A stretch of 64,000 nucleotides of DNA from Caulobacter sp. 17J65-9 (GCF_010975005.1 NZ_JAAIVC010000003.1:1-64000), one strand, 5' to 3'. Shown: positions 28,340 to 39,659, numbered from the stretch's first letter. Notes: generated by a model not told the origin, from the letters alone. Numbers and translations are program-made.

Positions 28340-30019
28340 ATGTCGCTTCGGTTCACCGCCGGACGGGCGGGGTGGCTTGCGCTCGTCCTGGGCGCCAGCG
28401 CGCTCGCCAGCCCGGCCTTCGCCCAGGACGTGACCTTGTCCGCCGACGAGGTCGCGGCCCTGCGCGCCGAACTCAGCGCGCTGAAGGCCGAGGAGGCCGA
28501 CCGCGCCCGGCGCATCGATCAGCTGGAGCACAAGCTCGACGCCGTCCTGGGCGCCGCGCCCTCGACGGTGGCGGCCGTCCCGCCGCCGTCCGGGCCTGCG
28601 GCGTCGCGCACCGGGATCAGACCGGTCCCCACGCCGTCAGCCCCCGCCGAGATCGCCGTGACCGCGCCGGCGCCGGCCGTATTCGCTTCGGCCCCGATCG
28701 GCCGTGATCCGGGCGCGTCCGTCGACGAGACGTACTCGGCCGATGCGGCGGCCCCGGCGCTCGTCCTGGCCCGCCAGGAGGAGCCGGTCGAGGCGGAGGA
28801 CTTCGAGGAAGAGCACCGCCATCTGCCCGCCTACGAGCCCGGCAAGGGGTTCCTGTTCGTCGACGGGAAGGATGGCGAGCTGGGCATGGGCATGTTCAGC
28901 TACGCCCGCTACATCAACCAGAACGGCCTGAACCCGACCTATGTCGACGCCTTCGGCCGCACCAAGTCGGTCGAACGGAACCAGAGCCTCCAGTTCCAGA
29001 AGATCAGCATGAACCTGAAGGGTTGGCTGTTCGACCCGAAGTTCCGCTACTACTACTTCTTCTGGACCGCGAACCCGAACATGGGCGAGGGGGCGCAGGT
29101 CGTCCTGGGCGGCTACTTCCAGTACCGGTTCGATCCGGCGTTCATCGTCACGGCCGGCGTCATGCCGGTGCCGACCACCCGCAGCACCAACTACACCTTC
29201 CCGAACTGGCTGCGGAACGACAACCGGGTGATGGCCGACGAGTTCTTCCGCGGCTCGTACTCCACCGGCATCGACGCGCAGGGCGAGATCTTGCCCAAGC
29301 TGCACTACCGCGTCGCCCTGACCAACAACCTGGCCCAGCTGGGCATCAGCGCCGCCCAGCTGAACAACGGCCTCGACACCGTCTCGGGCGCGGTCTGGTG
29401 GATGCCCACGACCGGCGAGTTCGGCCCGTCGAACGGCTTCGGCGACTACGAGGAGCACGAGAAGCTGGCGACCCTGTTCGGGGCCCACTTCACCTCGAGC
29501 ACCGAGACCGCCCAGGAGCAGCCGGGCGTCAACACCATCGAGAACAGCCAGATCCGCCTGTCGGACGGCACGCTGCTGTTCAGCCCGAACGCCTTCAACA
29601 CCAGCGGCAGCATCACCCAGGCCGACTACCGCATGGCCGCGGTCAACGCCGGCATGAAGTACCGGGGCCTCTATCTGGAGGGCGAGTACTACTGGCGGTG
29701 GGTCGACGACTTCGTGGTGACCGGCGGGACCGTGCCGGTCGACGACCTCTACGACCACGGCTACACCCTGCGCGGCTCGGTGATGTTCGTGCCCAAGCGC
29801 CTGCAGGGCTACGTCACCGGCTCGCACATCTTCGGCCAGTACGGCGACCCGTCGGAGATCGCGCTGGGGGTCAACTGGTATCCGTTCCAGCGGAAGGAAG
29901 TGCGCCTGAACGCCCAGGCCCTGCGGCTGGACCATTCGCCGATCGGCAGCAACGTGCTGGTCGCCCAGGTCGGCGGCGACGGCTGGGTGTTCAACACCGA
30001 CCTGATCGTCCAGTTCTGA
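28340..30019 (+). CDS. outer-membrane porin with coiled-coil N-terminus (paralog 1)
   Basis: The 559-residue protein has a signal peptide (about 1-29), then a coiled coil (AALRAELSALKAEEADRARR and on, about 35-70), an Ala/Pro-rich linker and a barrel of about 400 residues. The barrel resembles phosphate-selective porin (OprO/OprP)-like proteins, with FSYARYINQNGL, LRNDNRVMADEFFRGSY, VSGAVWWMPTTGEFG and a final aromatic strand. The next gene encodes a close paralog. The start is ATG 28340; a GTG one codon earlier is possible. Confidence 0.87.
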   Translation: MSLRFTAGRAGWLALVLGASALASPAFAQDVTLSADEVAALRAELSALKAEEADRARRIDQLEHKLDAVLGAAPSTVAAVPPPSGPAASRTGIRPVPTPSAPAEIAVTAPAPAVFASAPIGRDPGASVDETYSADAAAPALVLARQEEPVEAEDFEEEHRHLPAYEPGKGFLFVDGKDGELGMGMFSYARYINQNGLNPTYVDAFGRTKSVERNQSLQFQKISMNLKGWLFDPKFRYYYFFWTANPNMGEGAQVVLGGYFQYRFDPAFIVTAGVMPVPTTRSTNYTFPNWLRNDNRVMADEFFRGSYSTGIDAQGEILPKLHYRVALTNNLAQLGISAAQLNNGLDTVSGAVWWMPTTGEFGPSNGFGDYEEHEKLATLFGAHFTSSTETAQEQPGVNTIENSQIRLSDGTLLFSPNAFNTSGSITQADYRMAAVNAGMKYRGLYLEGEYYWRWVDDFVVTGGTVPVDDLYDHGYTLRGSVMFVPKRLQGYVTGSHIFGQYGDPSEIALGVNWYPFQRKEVRLNAQALRLDHSPIGSNVLVAQVGGDGWVFNTDLIVQF

Positions 30020-30041
30020 CGGCGACGGTGGGGAAGGCCCC

Positions 30042-31571
30042 ATGACGTCGTCCGCGCAACGCCTCGCAGTCGCTGCCGCCGGCCTGGCGCTGACGGCCGT
30101 CGCGGGCCGGGCCGAAGCCCAGGCGACGGCCCCGGCCGACCCGGCGCGCATCGAACGCGAGCTCGACGAGATCAACGCCATGCGCCGCGACCTCGCCCGC
30201 CAGATGCAGGCGCTGGACGCCCGGGTCGAGGCGCTGGAGACGGAGCTTCACGGCCCGGTCGCGACCGCGGACGCCGGGGCCGGCCCACCGACCACGATCG
30301 TCGAAGCGCCGCCGGAGCACGCCCAGGAATTCCCCGCCCTGCCGGTCCCGGTCTCGCCGACCCAGACCGCAGAGGTGGGCGGGATCTACGAGCCGGGCAG
30401 GGGCGTGGTGCTGATGCGCCGGCCGCAGGGCGAGCTGGTGTTCAGTCCCTTCACCTACGCCCGCTACATCAATCAGACGGCGCTGGCGCCGGACTACACC
30501 GACGCCTTCGGGCGCACCACGCAGCTGCACCTGCGCGAGGACGTGCAGCTGCAGAAGGTGACGCTGAACTTCCTCGGCTGGATCGCCGATCCGCGGCTGC
30601 GCTACCAGCTCTACGTCTGGACCTCCAACACCAGCCAGGGGCTGGGCGCCCAGGTGGTGGTGGGCGGCAATCTGGGCTGGCGGTTCAACGAGCATTTCAG
30701 CCTGGCCGCCGGCATCGACAGCCTGCCGACCACCCGCTCGACCAACCAGACCTTCCCGTACTGGCTGCGCAACGACAACCGCACCATCGCCGACGAGTAC
30801 TTCCGCGGCTCCTACACCAGCGGGATCTGGGCCTGGGGCGAGATCACCGACAAGCTCTATTACCGGGTGATGGCCGGCGACAACCTGAGCCAGCTGGGCG
30901 TCGACGCCGGCCAGTTGGCGGCGGGGCTCAACACCGTCTCAGGCGCGCTTTGGTGGATGCCGACCACCGGCGAATACGGTCTGCGCAGCGGCTTCGGCGA
31001 CTGGGAAGGCCACGACAAGGCGGCGACCCTGTTCGGGGTGAACTTCACCCGCAGCCGCGAGGACGCCGAGGAGCAGCCGGGCCAGAACGCCTTCGAGAAC
31101 GTGCAGCTGCGCATTTCCGACGGCACCCGCATCTTCCAGCCCGGCGCCTTCGCCACCGACGGCCAGATCCGCCGCGCCACCTATGAGATGCTGGCGATGA
31201 ACGGCGGCGTGAAATACCGCGGCTTCTCGCTGGACGGGGAGTACTACTGGCGCTGGCTGGACGACTTCAAAACCGTCGGCGACATCCCGTTCGATCGCTT
31301 CTTCGACCACGGCTTCCAGCTGCAGGCCTCGGCCATGCCGGTGCACCAGACGGTCCAGCTCTACGCCTCAGGCTCGAAGATCTTCGGCGAGTTCGGCGAC
31401 CCCAGCGACCTGGCCCTCGGGCTCAACTGGTGGCCGCTGTCGCGTCAGGAGCTGAAGCTGAACGGCCAGGCCATCTGGCTCGACCGGTCGCCGGTCGGGA
31501 ACAACGCCCTGCCTTATCCGGTCGGTGGCGACGGTTGGACGTTCACGACCGACGCGGTGCTGAAATTCTGA
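30042..31571 (+). CDS. outer-membrane porin with coiled-coil N-terminus (paralog 2)
   Basis: The 509-residue tandem paralog of the preceding porin shares FTYARYINQTAL, LRNDNRTIADEYFRGSY, LNTVSGALWWMPTTGEYG and a DGEYYWRWLDDF strand. It has a signal peptide (about 1-27), a short coiled coil (ERELDEINAMRRDLARQMQ) and a shorter linker. The pair probably arose by duplication and has since diverged. It starts 22 nt after the first paralog; an amidohydrolase gene follows after 28 nt. Confidence 0.87.
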   Translation: MTSSAQRLAVAAAGLALTAVAGRAEAQATAPADPARIERELDEINAMRRDLARQMQALDARVEALETELHGPVATADAGAGPPTTIVEAPPEHAQEFPALPVPVSPTQTAEVGGIYEPGRGVVLMRRPQGELVFSPFTYARYINQTALAPDYTDAFGRTTQLHLREDVQLQKVTLNFLGWIADPRLRYQLYVWTSNTSQGLGAQVVVGGNLGWRFNEHFSLAAGIDSLPTTRSTNQTFPYWLRNDNRTIADEYFRGSYTSGIWAWGEITDKLYYRVMAGDNLSQLGVDAGQLAAGLNTVSGALWWMPTTGEYGLRSGFGDWEGHDKAATLFGVNFTRSREDAEEQPGQNAFENVQLRISDGTRIFQPGAFATDGQIRRATYEMLAMNGGVKYRGFSLDGEYYWRWLDDFKTVGDIPFDRFFDHGFQLQASAMPVHQTVQLYASGSKIFGEFGDPSDLALGLNWWPLSRQELKLNGQAIWLDRSPVGNNALPYPVGGDGWTFTTDAVLKF

Positions 31572-31599
31572 GGCGCCGCCCGGCGGAGGAGGCGGTGCG

Positions 31600-32703
31600 A
31601 TGTCTCGGCTTTTCAGCGCGGCGGCCGCGGCCGCCCTGATCGCTCTGGCCGCCAATGCGGCTAAGGCCCAGGACTCCCCGAACACGGTCGCGGCCGTGCC
31701 GCCCAAGGGCAAGACCTGCCTGTTCAACGACTCCCACTTCCACCTGACCAACTACATCCAGGAGGGCCCGCCGGCCCGCGACGTGCTGAAGATCATGGAC
31801 GGCCGGGTGTGCCGCTCGGCCCTGTTCGGCATTCCGCTGCAGCAGCAGTGGTCCTACCGCGTGACCGCGGGGCGGGCGCCCAAGTACTACATGGATACCG
31901 ACGCCCACCTCTACTACTACTCCTTCACCGACGCCGACATCGCCGTGCGCTACCTGGCGCTGAGCCCGGAGGAGCGGGCCCGGTTCGATCCGATGATCAC
32001 CGGCTTCAATCCGACCGACATGTACGCCGCCGATCAGATCAAGCGCGTGCTGAAGACCTACCCGGGCGTGTTCGTGGGCATCGGCGAGTTCTCGATCCAC
32101 AAGGAGTTCGTCTCGTCCAAGGTGGCCGGCGACGTGGCCAGCCTGCTGGACCCGGCGCTCGACCGTCTGCTCGATTTCGCCGGCGAGGTCGGCCTGCTGA
32201 CCATCATGCACAACGACATCATCATGCCGTACTCGAAGGCCGAGTACTCGCCGATCTACTTCCAGCAGCTCACCGACGCGCTGCGCAAACACCCGAAGAC
32301 GACCATCATCTGGGCGCACATGGGCCTGGGCCGGGTGGTGCAGCCGCCGGCCGAATTCCGGGCCTTCATCGAGTCGATCCTGAACGACCCGGAGATGAGC
32401 CACGTCTACTTCGACCTCTCGTGGGACGAGGTCGCGAAGTACGTGATCAAGGACGAGCAGACCGTGAAGGTGGCCGCCGAGGTCATCAACGCGCACCCCG
32501 ACCGGTTCCTGTTCGGCACCGACGTGGTCGCGCCCCGGGACGCCGAGCACTATTTCGCGGTCTACCAGATGTACCAGCCGCTCTGGGACGCCCTGACCCC
32601 CGACGCGCGCGAGAAGGTGCTGAAGGGCAACTATGTGCGCCTGTTCGACAGCGCCCGCACCAAGGTGCGCGCCTGGGAGAAGGCCAACCTGACCGCGCCC
32701 TGA
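31600..32703 (+). CDS. periplasmic amidohydrolase-family protein
   Basis: The 367-residue protein has a Sec signal (MSRLFSAAAAAALIALAANAAKA) and a TIM-barrel metal hydrolase core. Likely metal ligands are DSHFHL (HxH), HNDIIMPY, WAHMGLGR and FGTDVVAP. The layout fits the amidohydrolase_2 group, which includes decarboxylases and lactonases as well as amidases. It is the last gene of the presumed five-gene operon with the porins and exported glutaminase. The substrate is unknown. Confidence 0.85.
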   Translation: MSRLFSAAAAAALIALAANAAKAQDSPNTVAAVPPKGKTCLFNDSHFHLTNYIQEGPPARDVLKIMDGRVCRSALFGIPLQQQWSYRVTAGRAPKYYMDTDAHLYYYSFTDADIAVRYLALSPEERARFDPMITGFNPTDMYAADQIKRVLKTYPGVFVGIGEFSIHKEFVSSKVAGDVASLLDPALDRLLDFAGEVGLLTIMHNDIIMPYSKAEYSPIYFQQLTDALRKHPKTTIIWAHMGLGRVVQPPAEFRAFIESILNDPEMSHVYFDLSWDEVAKYVIKDEQTVKVAAEVINAHPDRFLFGTDVVAPRDAEHYFAVYQMYQPLWDALTPDAREKVLKGNYVRLFDSARTKVRAWEKANLTAP

Positions 32704-32708
32704 CGGGA

Positions 32709-33344
32709 TCACGCCGCCGGCAGCCGGATTCCCTGGAGCACGCCGAACAGGAAGGTGAGGGCGGCGGCGACGGTCAGAAGGGTCCGCAGCCGCGGCCGGC
32801 GGAAGGTCTGCGCCATGCCGGTCAGGAAGAGCACGAGCGCGAAGATCACCCCGTTCTGCACGTAAGCCTCCGACATGAAGGTGGCTTCGCGCGCCCGCGC
32901 CGCCATCTGGTCGGCCTTGCGGTCCAGCTCGACGACGCGAACGGCCTGCGCCAGACGGTAGGCCCGCAGGTCGAACGGCGTGTCCGGAACTCCGGGCGTG
33001 CGGCGATCGCGAGCCGCCTTCCAGAGCTGGAAGGTCTGGCGGAATTCCGGGCGGAACTGGCCCTCGTAGATCAGCGCCGCCCTGGCGTCGCCGCGCCCGT
33101 CGGCCTCCAGCCAGCGCACGAACATCTGGAAGTCCAGCGACTGCTGGATCATGGCCTTGATCTCGGCGCGGTTGGCCTGGGTGCGCAGGCCGCCCACCTC
33201 GGCGGTGCTGCGGGTCTGCACCGTGCTCCACCGCGTCGCCTGGTAGCTGCTCCAGGACCCGGCCAGACTCGCCAGCGACATCAGCACCAGGGCGGCGATC
33301 TCCAGCGACTTCCACTCGCGGCGTTCGGCGGGGCTATCGGCCAT
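32709..33344 (-). CDS. membrane protein of unknown function, 211 aa
   Basis: One hydrophobic segment near residues 15-33 and two close to the C-terminus (about 165-182 and 187-205) flank a charged helical middle with FVRWLEADGRGDARAALIYEGQF. The topology is hairpin-like with a large soluble domain. I do not recognise the family with confidence. It is divergent from a DUF4239-like gene 77 nt away, and both have large soluble segments between membrane helices, so they may act together. Confidence 0.72.
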   Translation of the reverse strand: MADSPAERREWKSLEIAALVLMSLASLAGSWSSYQATRWSTVQTRSTAEVGGLRTQANRAEIKAMIQQSLDFQMFVRWLEADGRGDARAALIYEGQFRPEFRQTFQLWKAARDRRTPGVPDTPFDLRAYRLAQAVRVVELDRKADQMAARAREATFMSEAYVQNGVIFALVLFLTGMAQTFRRPRLRTLLTVAAALTFLFGVLQGIRLPAA

Positions 33345-33421
33345 CGGTGCTGCGGCTCCCGTTCGTGCAACCCGCAGCGTCGCGGCCCGGTTGCCCGAGA
33401 CTTCCGCCGGAGGAGGCCGGG

Positions 33422-34228
33422 ATGCACTTCCTGAACACCGCGCCGCTCTGGCTGATCGGCTTGCTGCTGGTGGTGGTCATGATCGCCGCCGAGGAGATCG
33501 GCTTCCGCTGCCGGATGCTCGCCCAGCGTGGAGGCAAGGAAGGAAAGGGCGAGGAGCGGGTCGGCAATCTCGTCGGCGCGGCGCTGGCCCTGCTGGGCCT
33601 CCTGTTCGCCTTCACCTTCGCCATGGCGCAGGACCGCTACGACCAGCGGCGGCGGTTGGTCATGCAGGAAGCCAACGCCGTGTCGACCAGCTACCTGCGC
33701 TACCAGGCCTTCGAGGAACCGGAACGCACCCGGCTCAGCCGCCTGATGCGGGACTACGCCCAGCTCCGCAGCCAGGCGTTCGACGCCCAGCGGGAACGGG
33801 AGAAGCTCAACACCCTGGTCGCCCGGACCGCAGCCTACCAGGCGCAGATCTGGGACGCCGTCCTCGCCGGCCTGGCCCGACAGCCCGCCCTGATCGAGCC
33901 GGTGATGGACAGCACGAACACCATGTTCGAGATCACCGCCATGCGCCGGGCGATGGTCGACGCGCGCATCCCGTCCTCGATCCTGATCGGCCTGCTCAGC
34001 TTCGCCGTCCTGACGGCCTTCTTCACCGGCTACGGTCTGGAGCTGGAGCGGCGCCACCGCGCGCCCACGGCCGTGCTGTTCCTGCTGTTCGCCTTCGTCT
34101 TCCTGCTGATCCTCGACCTGGACCGCTCCTACAGCGGCCCGATCCGGGTCAGCCAGGCGTCCATGGTCCGCGCCGCCGAGACCATCGCGGCGCTGGAAGC
34201 GGCCAAGCTCCGCCCTCCGTCGCCCTGA
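33422..34228 (+). CDS. DUF4239 (bestrophin-like) membrane protein
   Basis: The 268-residue protein has two N-terminal transmembrane helices (about 8-25 and 48-66), a soluble helical middle (about 75-175), and two C-terminal helices (about 186-205 and 215-232). The segment VGNLVGAALALLGLLFAFTFAMAQDRYDQRR is typical of DUF4239, related to bestrophin-like ion channels. The start is ATG 33422, after GGAGGAGG. Its role is unknown. Confidence 0.8.
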   Translation: MHFLNTAPLWLIGLLLVVVMIAAEEIGFRCRMLAQRGGKEGKGEERVGNLVGAALALLGLLFAFTFAMAQDRYDQRRRLVMQEANAVSTSYLRYQAFEEPERTRLSRLMRDYAQLRSQAFDAQREREKLNTLVARTAAYQAQIWDAVLAGLARQPALIEPVMDSTNTMFEITAMRRAMVDARIPSSILIGLLSFAVLTAFFTGYGLELERRHRAPTAVLFLLFAFVFLLILDLDRSYSGPIRVSQASMVRAAETIAALEAAKLRPPSP

Positions 34229-34340
34229 CCTCCGCGACCGGTTGACGCTGGGGAAACTAGCTTAGCGGCGTGCCGCCCTTGCGACACAGGGAAAACCTTC
34301 CGATCAGGAGGTTCCCGCCCGTCGCCATATGCAAAGATCA

Positions 34341-34357
34341 TGTCATGAAATGAGAAG
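34341..34357 (+). promoter_or_regulatory. shared 17-nt motif upstream of the TonB receptor (candidate operator)
   Basis: TGTCATGAAATGAGAAG matches 16 of 17 bases of a site at 39740-39756, in the gap between the AraC-type regulator and the quinone oxidoreductase operon. It ends 106 nt before the receptor start; the other ends 104 nt before the oxidoreductase start, in the same orientation. Similar spacing and near identity suggest a binding site for the AraC-type regulator. The 235-nt gap also has TTGACGC at 34242, a possible -35 box. Confidence 0.6.
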
Positions 34358-34463
34358 TCGCCGCCCGTGATGCGGTGCTTTCCTCCGTGCAAGGAGGTCG
34401 TCTGCTTCGTCAGCGGGCGGCGCCGAGAACAGGCCCGATCAACGGAGCCTTCGGGGGAGACAA

Positions 34464-36854
34464 ATGAAGATTCGTCATTGGCGTTTGCTCGCCGGCGCGT
34501 CCACGCTGGCGCTGGTGGTCGGCACCGCGGCCTCGGCCTATGCCCAGGCGCAGCCGGAAGACAACAACTCGGTCGAAGAGATCGTCGTCACCGCGCAGAA
34601 GCGGGAACAGGCTCTGCAGGACGTGCCGATCTCGGTGCAGGCCCTGACTTCGGAGACCCTGCAGGAAGCCGGCGTCGTCGACATGAAGTCCGTGTCGAAC
34701 ATCGTGCCGTCGCTGAAGACCCAGGAAAGCTTCCAGCCGGTCGCTCAGGCCTACCGCATCCGCGGCATCGGCTCCGAGCCCTCGATCCCGACCTTCGAGC
34801 CGGAAGTCGGCCTGTTCATCGACGGCGTCTACATGCCCCGCTCGGGCCTGGGCGTCGGCGACCTGGTCGACGTGGCGCGCGTCGAGGTGCTGTCGGGCCC
34901 GCAGTCGACCCTGTACGGCAAGAACGTCAACGCCGGCGTGATCAACGTCGTCACCGAGGCGCCGTCGCACGATTGGGAAGGCAGCCTGGCCGCGACCGTG
35001 TCGCAGTTCCAGGGCGGCAACAACGCCATGGCCTACCGTCTGGCCGGGTCGGTCTCCGGTCCGCTCAGCGACAAGGTCCGCGTGCGCCTGACCGGCGTGA
35101 ACTACGACCAGGACCACACCTACCATAACCTGGTCCCCGGCGTCGGCGACGCCAACGACATGCACCGCTACGCCATCCGTGGCGAGGTGGCGCTGGACCT
35201 CGGCGAAAAGACCACCCTGCGCGTGGCCGCCGCTCGCAGCGAGATCTACGACACCGACGCGATCAACCCGGAAATCTTCATCCAGCCGACCTCGAGCTAC
35301 CCGTCGGGCCCGGGCGACAACTCCATCTACATCCTGCAGCACTCGCCGCTGGCGGGCCTGTTCGGCGTGTCGCCTTGCGCGAACACCGACACGCGCGACC
35401 GGGTGATCTGCACCACCGACCCGACCCACACCAACAGCTTCAACAACATGGTCTCGGCCACGTTGACGAGCGAGATCGGCGGGCTCGACTTCACCTCGAT
35501 CACGGCCTGGTCGAACTACAAGTCGCAGACCACCACCAAGGACGTCGCCCAGGCGCAGTTCCCGCTGCTGACCTATTTCGACACCCAGGCGGGCGAAACG
35601 ATCAGCGAAGAGCTCCGCCTGGCCTCGCCGGTCAGCGACACCTTCGAGTGGCAAGTCGGCGCGACCTTCATGGTCAACGACTTCAACCGCGGCAACGAGG
35701 GCAAGACGCCGACCTTCGTCCTGGCCGCCGCCGCGCCCTACGTGCCGCTGCCGGGCGCGCCGGGCGGCTTCGTGCTGGGCACGCCGGGCGACAAGGGCTT
35801 CCTGGACTCGGACTCCTCGTCGACCTACTACGCCGCCTTCGGCCAGGCGACCTGGCACGTCACCGACCAGATCAACCTGTCCGGCGGCCTGCGCTGGCAG
35901 CATGAGGAGAAGGAAGCCTCGGTCCACAACCGCTCCGTGGTCACGCCGCGCGCGGCCCCGCAGGGCAGCCTGAACCTGATCACCTTCCTGCTGACGCCCA
36001 CCGGCGTGAACGGCGACGTCGCCATTCCGGACATGGACAACTTCGTCGGCAACGTGACGGCCGACTACCACCCGAACAACGACACCATGTTCTACGCGAC
36101 CTACTCGCGCGGGGCGAAGTCGGGCGGCGGCAACATCGGCTTCGGCAACGCGCCGCTGTCGGCTCGTCCGTTCAAGCCGGAGACCGTCGACAACTACGAG
36201 ATCGGGGCCAAGCTCGACCTGCTGGACAAGCGCGTCCGCCTGTCGACGGCCGCTTTCCACACGGTCTACGAGGACTACCAGAACGCCGGCTTCCTCGGCG
36301 CCCAGTTCCAGGTCAACAACGCCGAGGAAGTGGTCGTCGACGGGGTTGAGGCCAACGGCGCCTTCGTGCTCGGCCACGGCTTCCACCTGACCGCCAGCGC
36401 CACCTACCTGGACTCGCGCTACGAGAAGTACACCGGCGGCGCCTGCCACGCGCCGTGGCCGCAGGCTCCGGCTCCGCAGCCGGCCAACTGCGACCTGTCC
36501 GGCAAGCCGCTGCCGATCGCCCCGAACTGGAGCACCTCGATCGGCCTCGACTACGCCCACAGCGTCGCCTGGGGTGAAGTCTACGCCCGCGGCGACTGGG
36601 CCTGGTCGTCGGAGTACTTCACCAACACCAACCTCGACCCGCGCCTGGTGCAGCCGTCGTACTCGCTGTTCAACGCCCGCCTCGGCGTGCGGGCCGGCGA
36701 CGGCTACGACATCTCGGTCTTCGCCAACAACCTCCTCAACGAGAGCGTGGTGGTGCAGGACGCCGTCACCACCCTGTTCGGCAAGGACCCGTCCTACCAG
36801 CGCTTCCTGGCTCCTCCTCGCGAGATCGGCGTGACCCTTCGCAAGGAGTTCTAA
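34464..36854 (+). CDS. TonB-dependent outer-membrane receptor
   Basis: The 796-residue receptor has a signal peptide (about 1-29), a TonB box (EEIVVTAQKREQ), a plug domain (about 45-160) with DVPISVQALTSETL and VEVLSGPQSTLYGKN, and a 22-strand barrel ending in VTLRKEF. Caulobacteraceae use such receptors for sugars, aromatic compounds and other organics as well as iron. The neighbouring acyl-CoA ligase, dioxygenase and BKACE genes point to an organic acid or ester. A terminator at 36887-36924 isolates it from the ligase gene. Confidence 0.94.
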   Translation: MKIRHWRLLAGASTLALVVGTAASAYAQAQPEDNNSVEEIVVTAQKREQALQDVPISVQALTSETLQEAGVVDMKSVSNIVPSLKTQESFQPVAQAYRIRGIGSEPSIPTFEPEVGLFIDGVYMPRSGLGVGDLVDVARVEVLSGPQSTLYGKNVNAGVINVVTEAPSHDWEGSLAATVSQFQGGNNAMAYRLAGSVSGPLSDKVRVRLTGVNYDQDHTYHNLVPGVGDANDMHRYAIRGEVALDLGEKTTLRVAAARSEIYDTDAINPEIFIQPTSSYPSGPGDNSIYILQHSPLAGLFGVSPCANTDTRDRVICTTDPTHTNSFNNMVSATLTSEIGGLDFTSITAWSNYKSQTTTKDVAQAQFPLLTYFDTQAGETISEELRLASPVSDTFEWQVGATFMVNDFNRGNEGKTPTFVLAAAAPYVPLPGAPGGFVLGTPGDKGFLDSDSSSTYYAAFGQATWHVTDQINLSGGLRWQHEEKEASVHNRSVVTPRAAPQGSLNLITFLLTPTGVNGDVAIPDMDNFVGNVTADYHPNNDTMFYATYSRGAKSGGGNIGFGNAPLSARPFKPETVDNYEIGAKLDLLDKRVRLSTAAFHTVYEDYQNAGFLGAQFQVNNAEEVVVDGVEANGAFVLGHGFHLTASATYLDSRYEKYTGGACHAPWPQAPAPQPANCDLSGKPLPIAPNWSTSIGLDYAHSVAWGEVYARGDWAWSSEYFTNTNLDPRLVQPSYSLFNARLGVRAGDGYDISVFANNLLNESVVVQDAVTTLFGKDPSYQRFLAPPREIGVTLRKEF

Positions 36855-36886
36855 GGCCCCGGGAAACTCACTGGTTTCCTTCCCTA

Positions 36887-36924
36887 ACGGCGCGGCTTCT
36901 CCAGGGGCCGCGCCGTCTCTTTTT
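36887..36924 (+). terminator. intrinsic terminator after the TonB receptor
   Basis: A perfect 10-bp stem (36887-36896 with 36907-36916) and 10-nt loop are followed by CTCTTTTT. It begins 32 nt after the receptor stop codon. Confidence 0.88.
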
Positions 36925-36983
36925 CCGCGTCCGGCCAAGCTGGGCCTACGCGGACGCTTCAAGACAGTGACGGAGTTCGCGCC

Positions 36984-38612
<1,629 letters not shown>

Positions 38613-38636
38613 GCCTTCGCGTCATGAGCCTTCGAC

Positions 38637-39659
38637 TCACTCCACCCGGGGCTTGCGGGCGTGCTCCGCACGCCACTGGGCGGGGGCGGCCCCGAACTGG
38701 GCGGTGAACCAGCGGGTGAACGAGCTGGGCATGGAATAGCCGAGCAGCTCGGCGATCCGGCCCAGCGCGTACTTCTCGTTCTGCATGTAGCGCAGGGCCA
38801 GGTCGCGGCGGACCTCGTTGATCAGCTCGGAGAAATTCGAGCCGGCGTCGTCCAGTTGCCGCTGCAAGGTGCGCACGTTCAGGCCCAGCCCCTGCGCGAC
38901 CAGCTCGATGGTCGCGCGGCCCATCGGCAGGAACAGGTAGATGGCGCGGCGCACGTCGCGCACCACCGACGGTTCGTTGGCGCTCTGCAGCGAGTCGACG
39001 AAGCGCTGGGCGTAGCGCGCCATCACCGGATCGGCGGTCGGGTTCTTCTGCTCCAGATCCGCAGCAGAGCAGACAAAGCCGTTGAAATCGCTATCGAACT
39101 CAAACTTGGTCGACGACCCGAACACGCGCCGGTGGACCTGCAGGTCCGGCGGCGCGGGATGGGTGAAGTTCACGCTGTAGGGCCGCCAGTGCGCACCCAG
39201 CACTGTCCCGCACATGCGGAACAGCACGCCCAGCGCCAGCTCGGTGGCCTGCCGCGAGGCGACCGGCGTGTCGGTCAGCACCTCCTGGCGCACGATCACC
39301 GTGTCGCCGGCCTGCTCCAGGTAGATGGCCAGCGCCTCGTTGAGCAGGTGGCGGTACTGGATGGTGGTGCGCAGCGCGTCGCCCAGCGTCGCCTGGTGGG
39401 TCAGCAGCAGGCTGATCGCGCCCATGTCCGACAGCTGGCGCGACTCGGCCATCCGCAGGCCGAAGGTCGGGCAGTTGGCCTGCCGCGCGGACTCCTCCAG
39501 CAGGTTGGCGGCGGCGCTGACCAGCACCCGCTGCTCGGGATCGGTCAGGGTCGTCTGGCTCAGGCCCGCGGCGCGCAGCAGCGGCTGCGGATTGAGCCCG
39601 ACCTGGCGAGCGACCTCGAAGTAGTTGGTCAGGACGGCGGCGCGGACCAGGGTGCTCAT
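38637..39659 (-). CDS. AraC family transcriptional regulator (PF12625 type)
   Basis: The 340-residue protein has an N-terminal ligand domain of the Arabinose_bd type (about 15-200; RAAVLTNYFEVARQVGLNP, SRQLSDMGAISLLLTHQ). The C-terminal double helix-turn-helix (about 235-335) shows VAQGLGLNVRTLQRQLDDAG, then RIAELLGYSMPSSFTRWFTAQFG. Relatives (ArgR/OruR/VirS-like) activate catabolic genes in response to an organic effector. It is divergent from the oxidoreductase operon across a 201-nt gap that holds the 17-nt candidate operator, so autoregulation and activation are both plausible. Confidence 0.93.
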   Translation of the reverse strand: MSTLVRAAVLTNYFEVARQVGLNPQPLLRAAGLSQTTLTDPEQRVLVSAAANLLEESARQANCPTFGLRMAESRQLSDMGAISLLLTHQATLGDALRTTIQYRHLLNEALAIYLEQAGDTVIVRQEVLTDTPVASRQATELALGVLFRMCGTVLGAHWRPYSVNFTHPAPPDLQVHRRVFGSSTKFEFDSDFNGFVCSAADLEQKNPTADPVMARYAQRFVDSLQSANEPSVVRDVRRAIYLFLPMGRATIELVAQGLGLNVRTLQRQLDDAGSNFSELINEVRRDLALRYMQNEKYALGRIAELLGYSMPSSFTRWFTAQFGAAPAQWRAEHARKPRVE

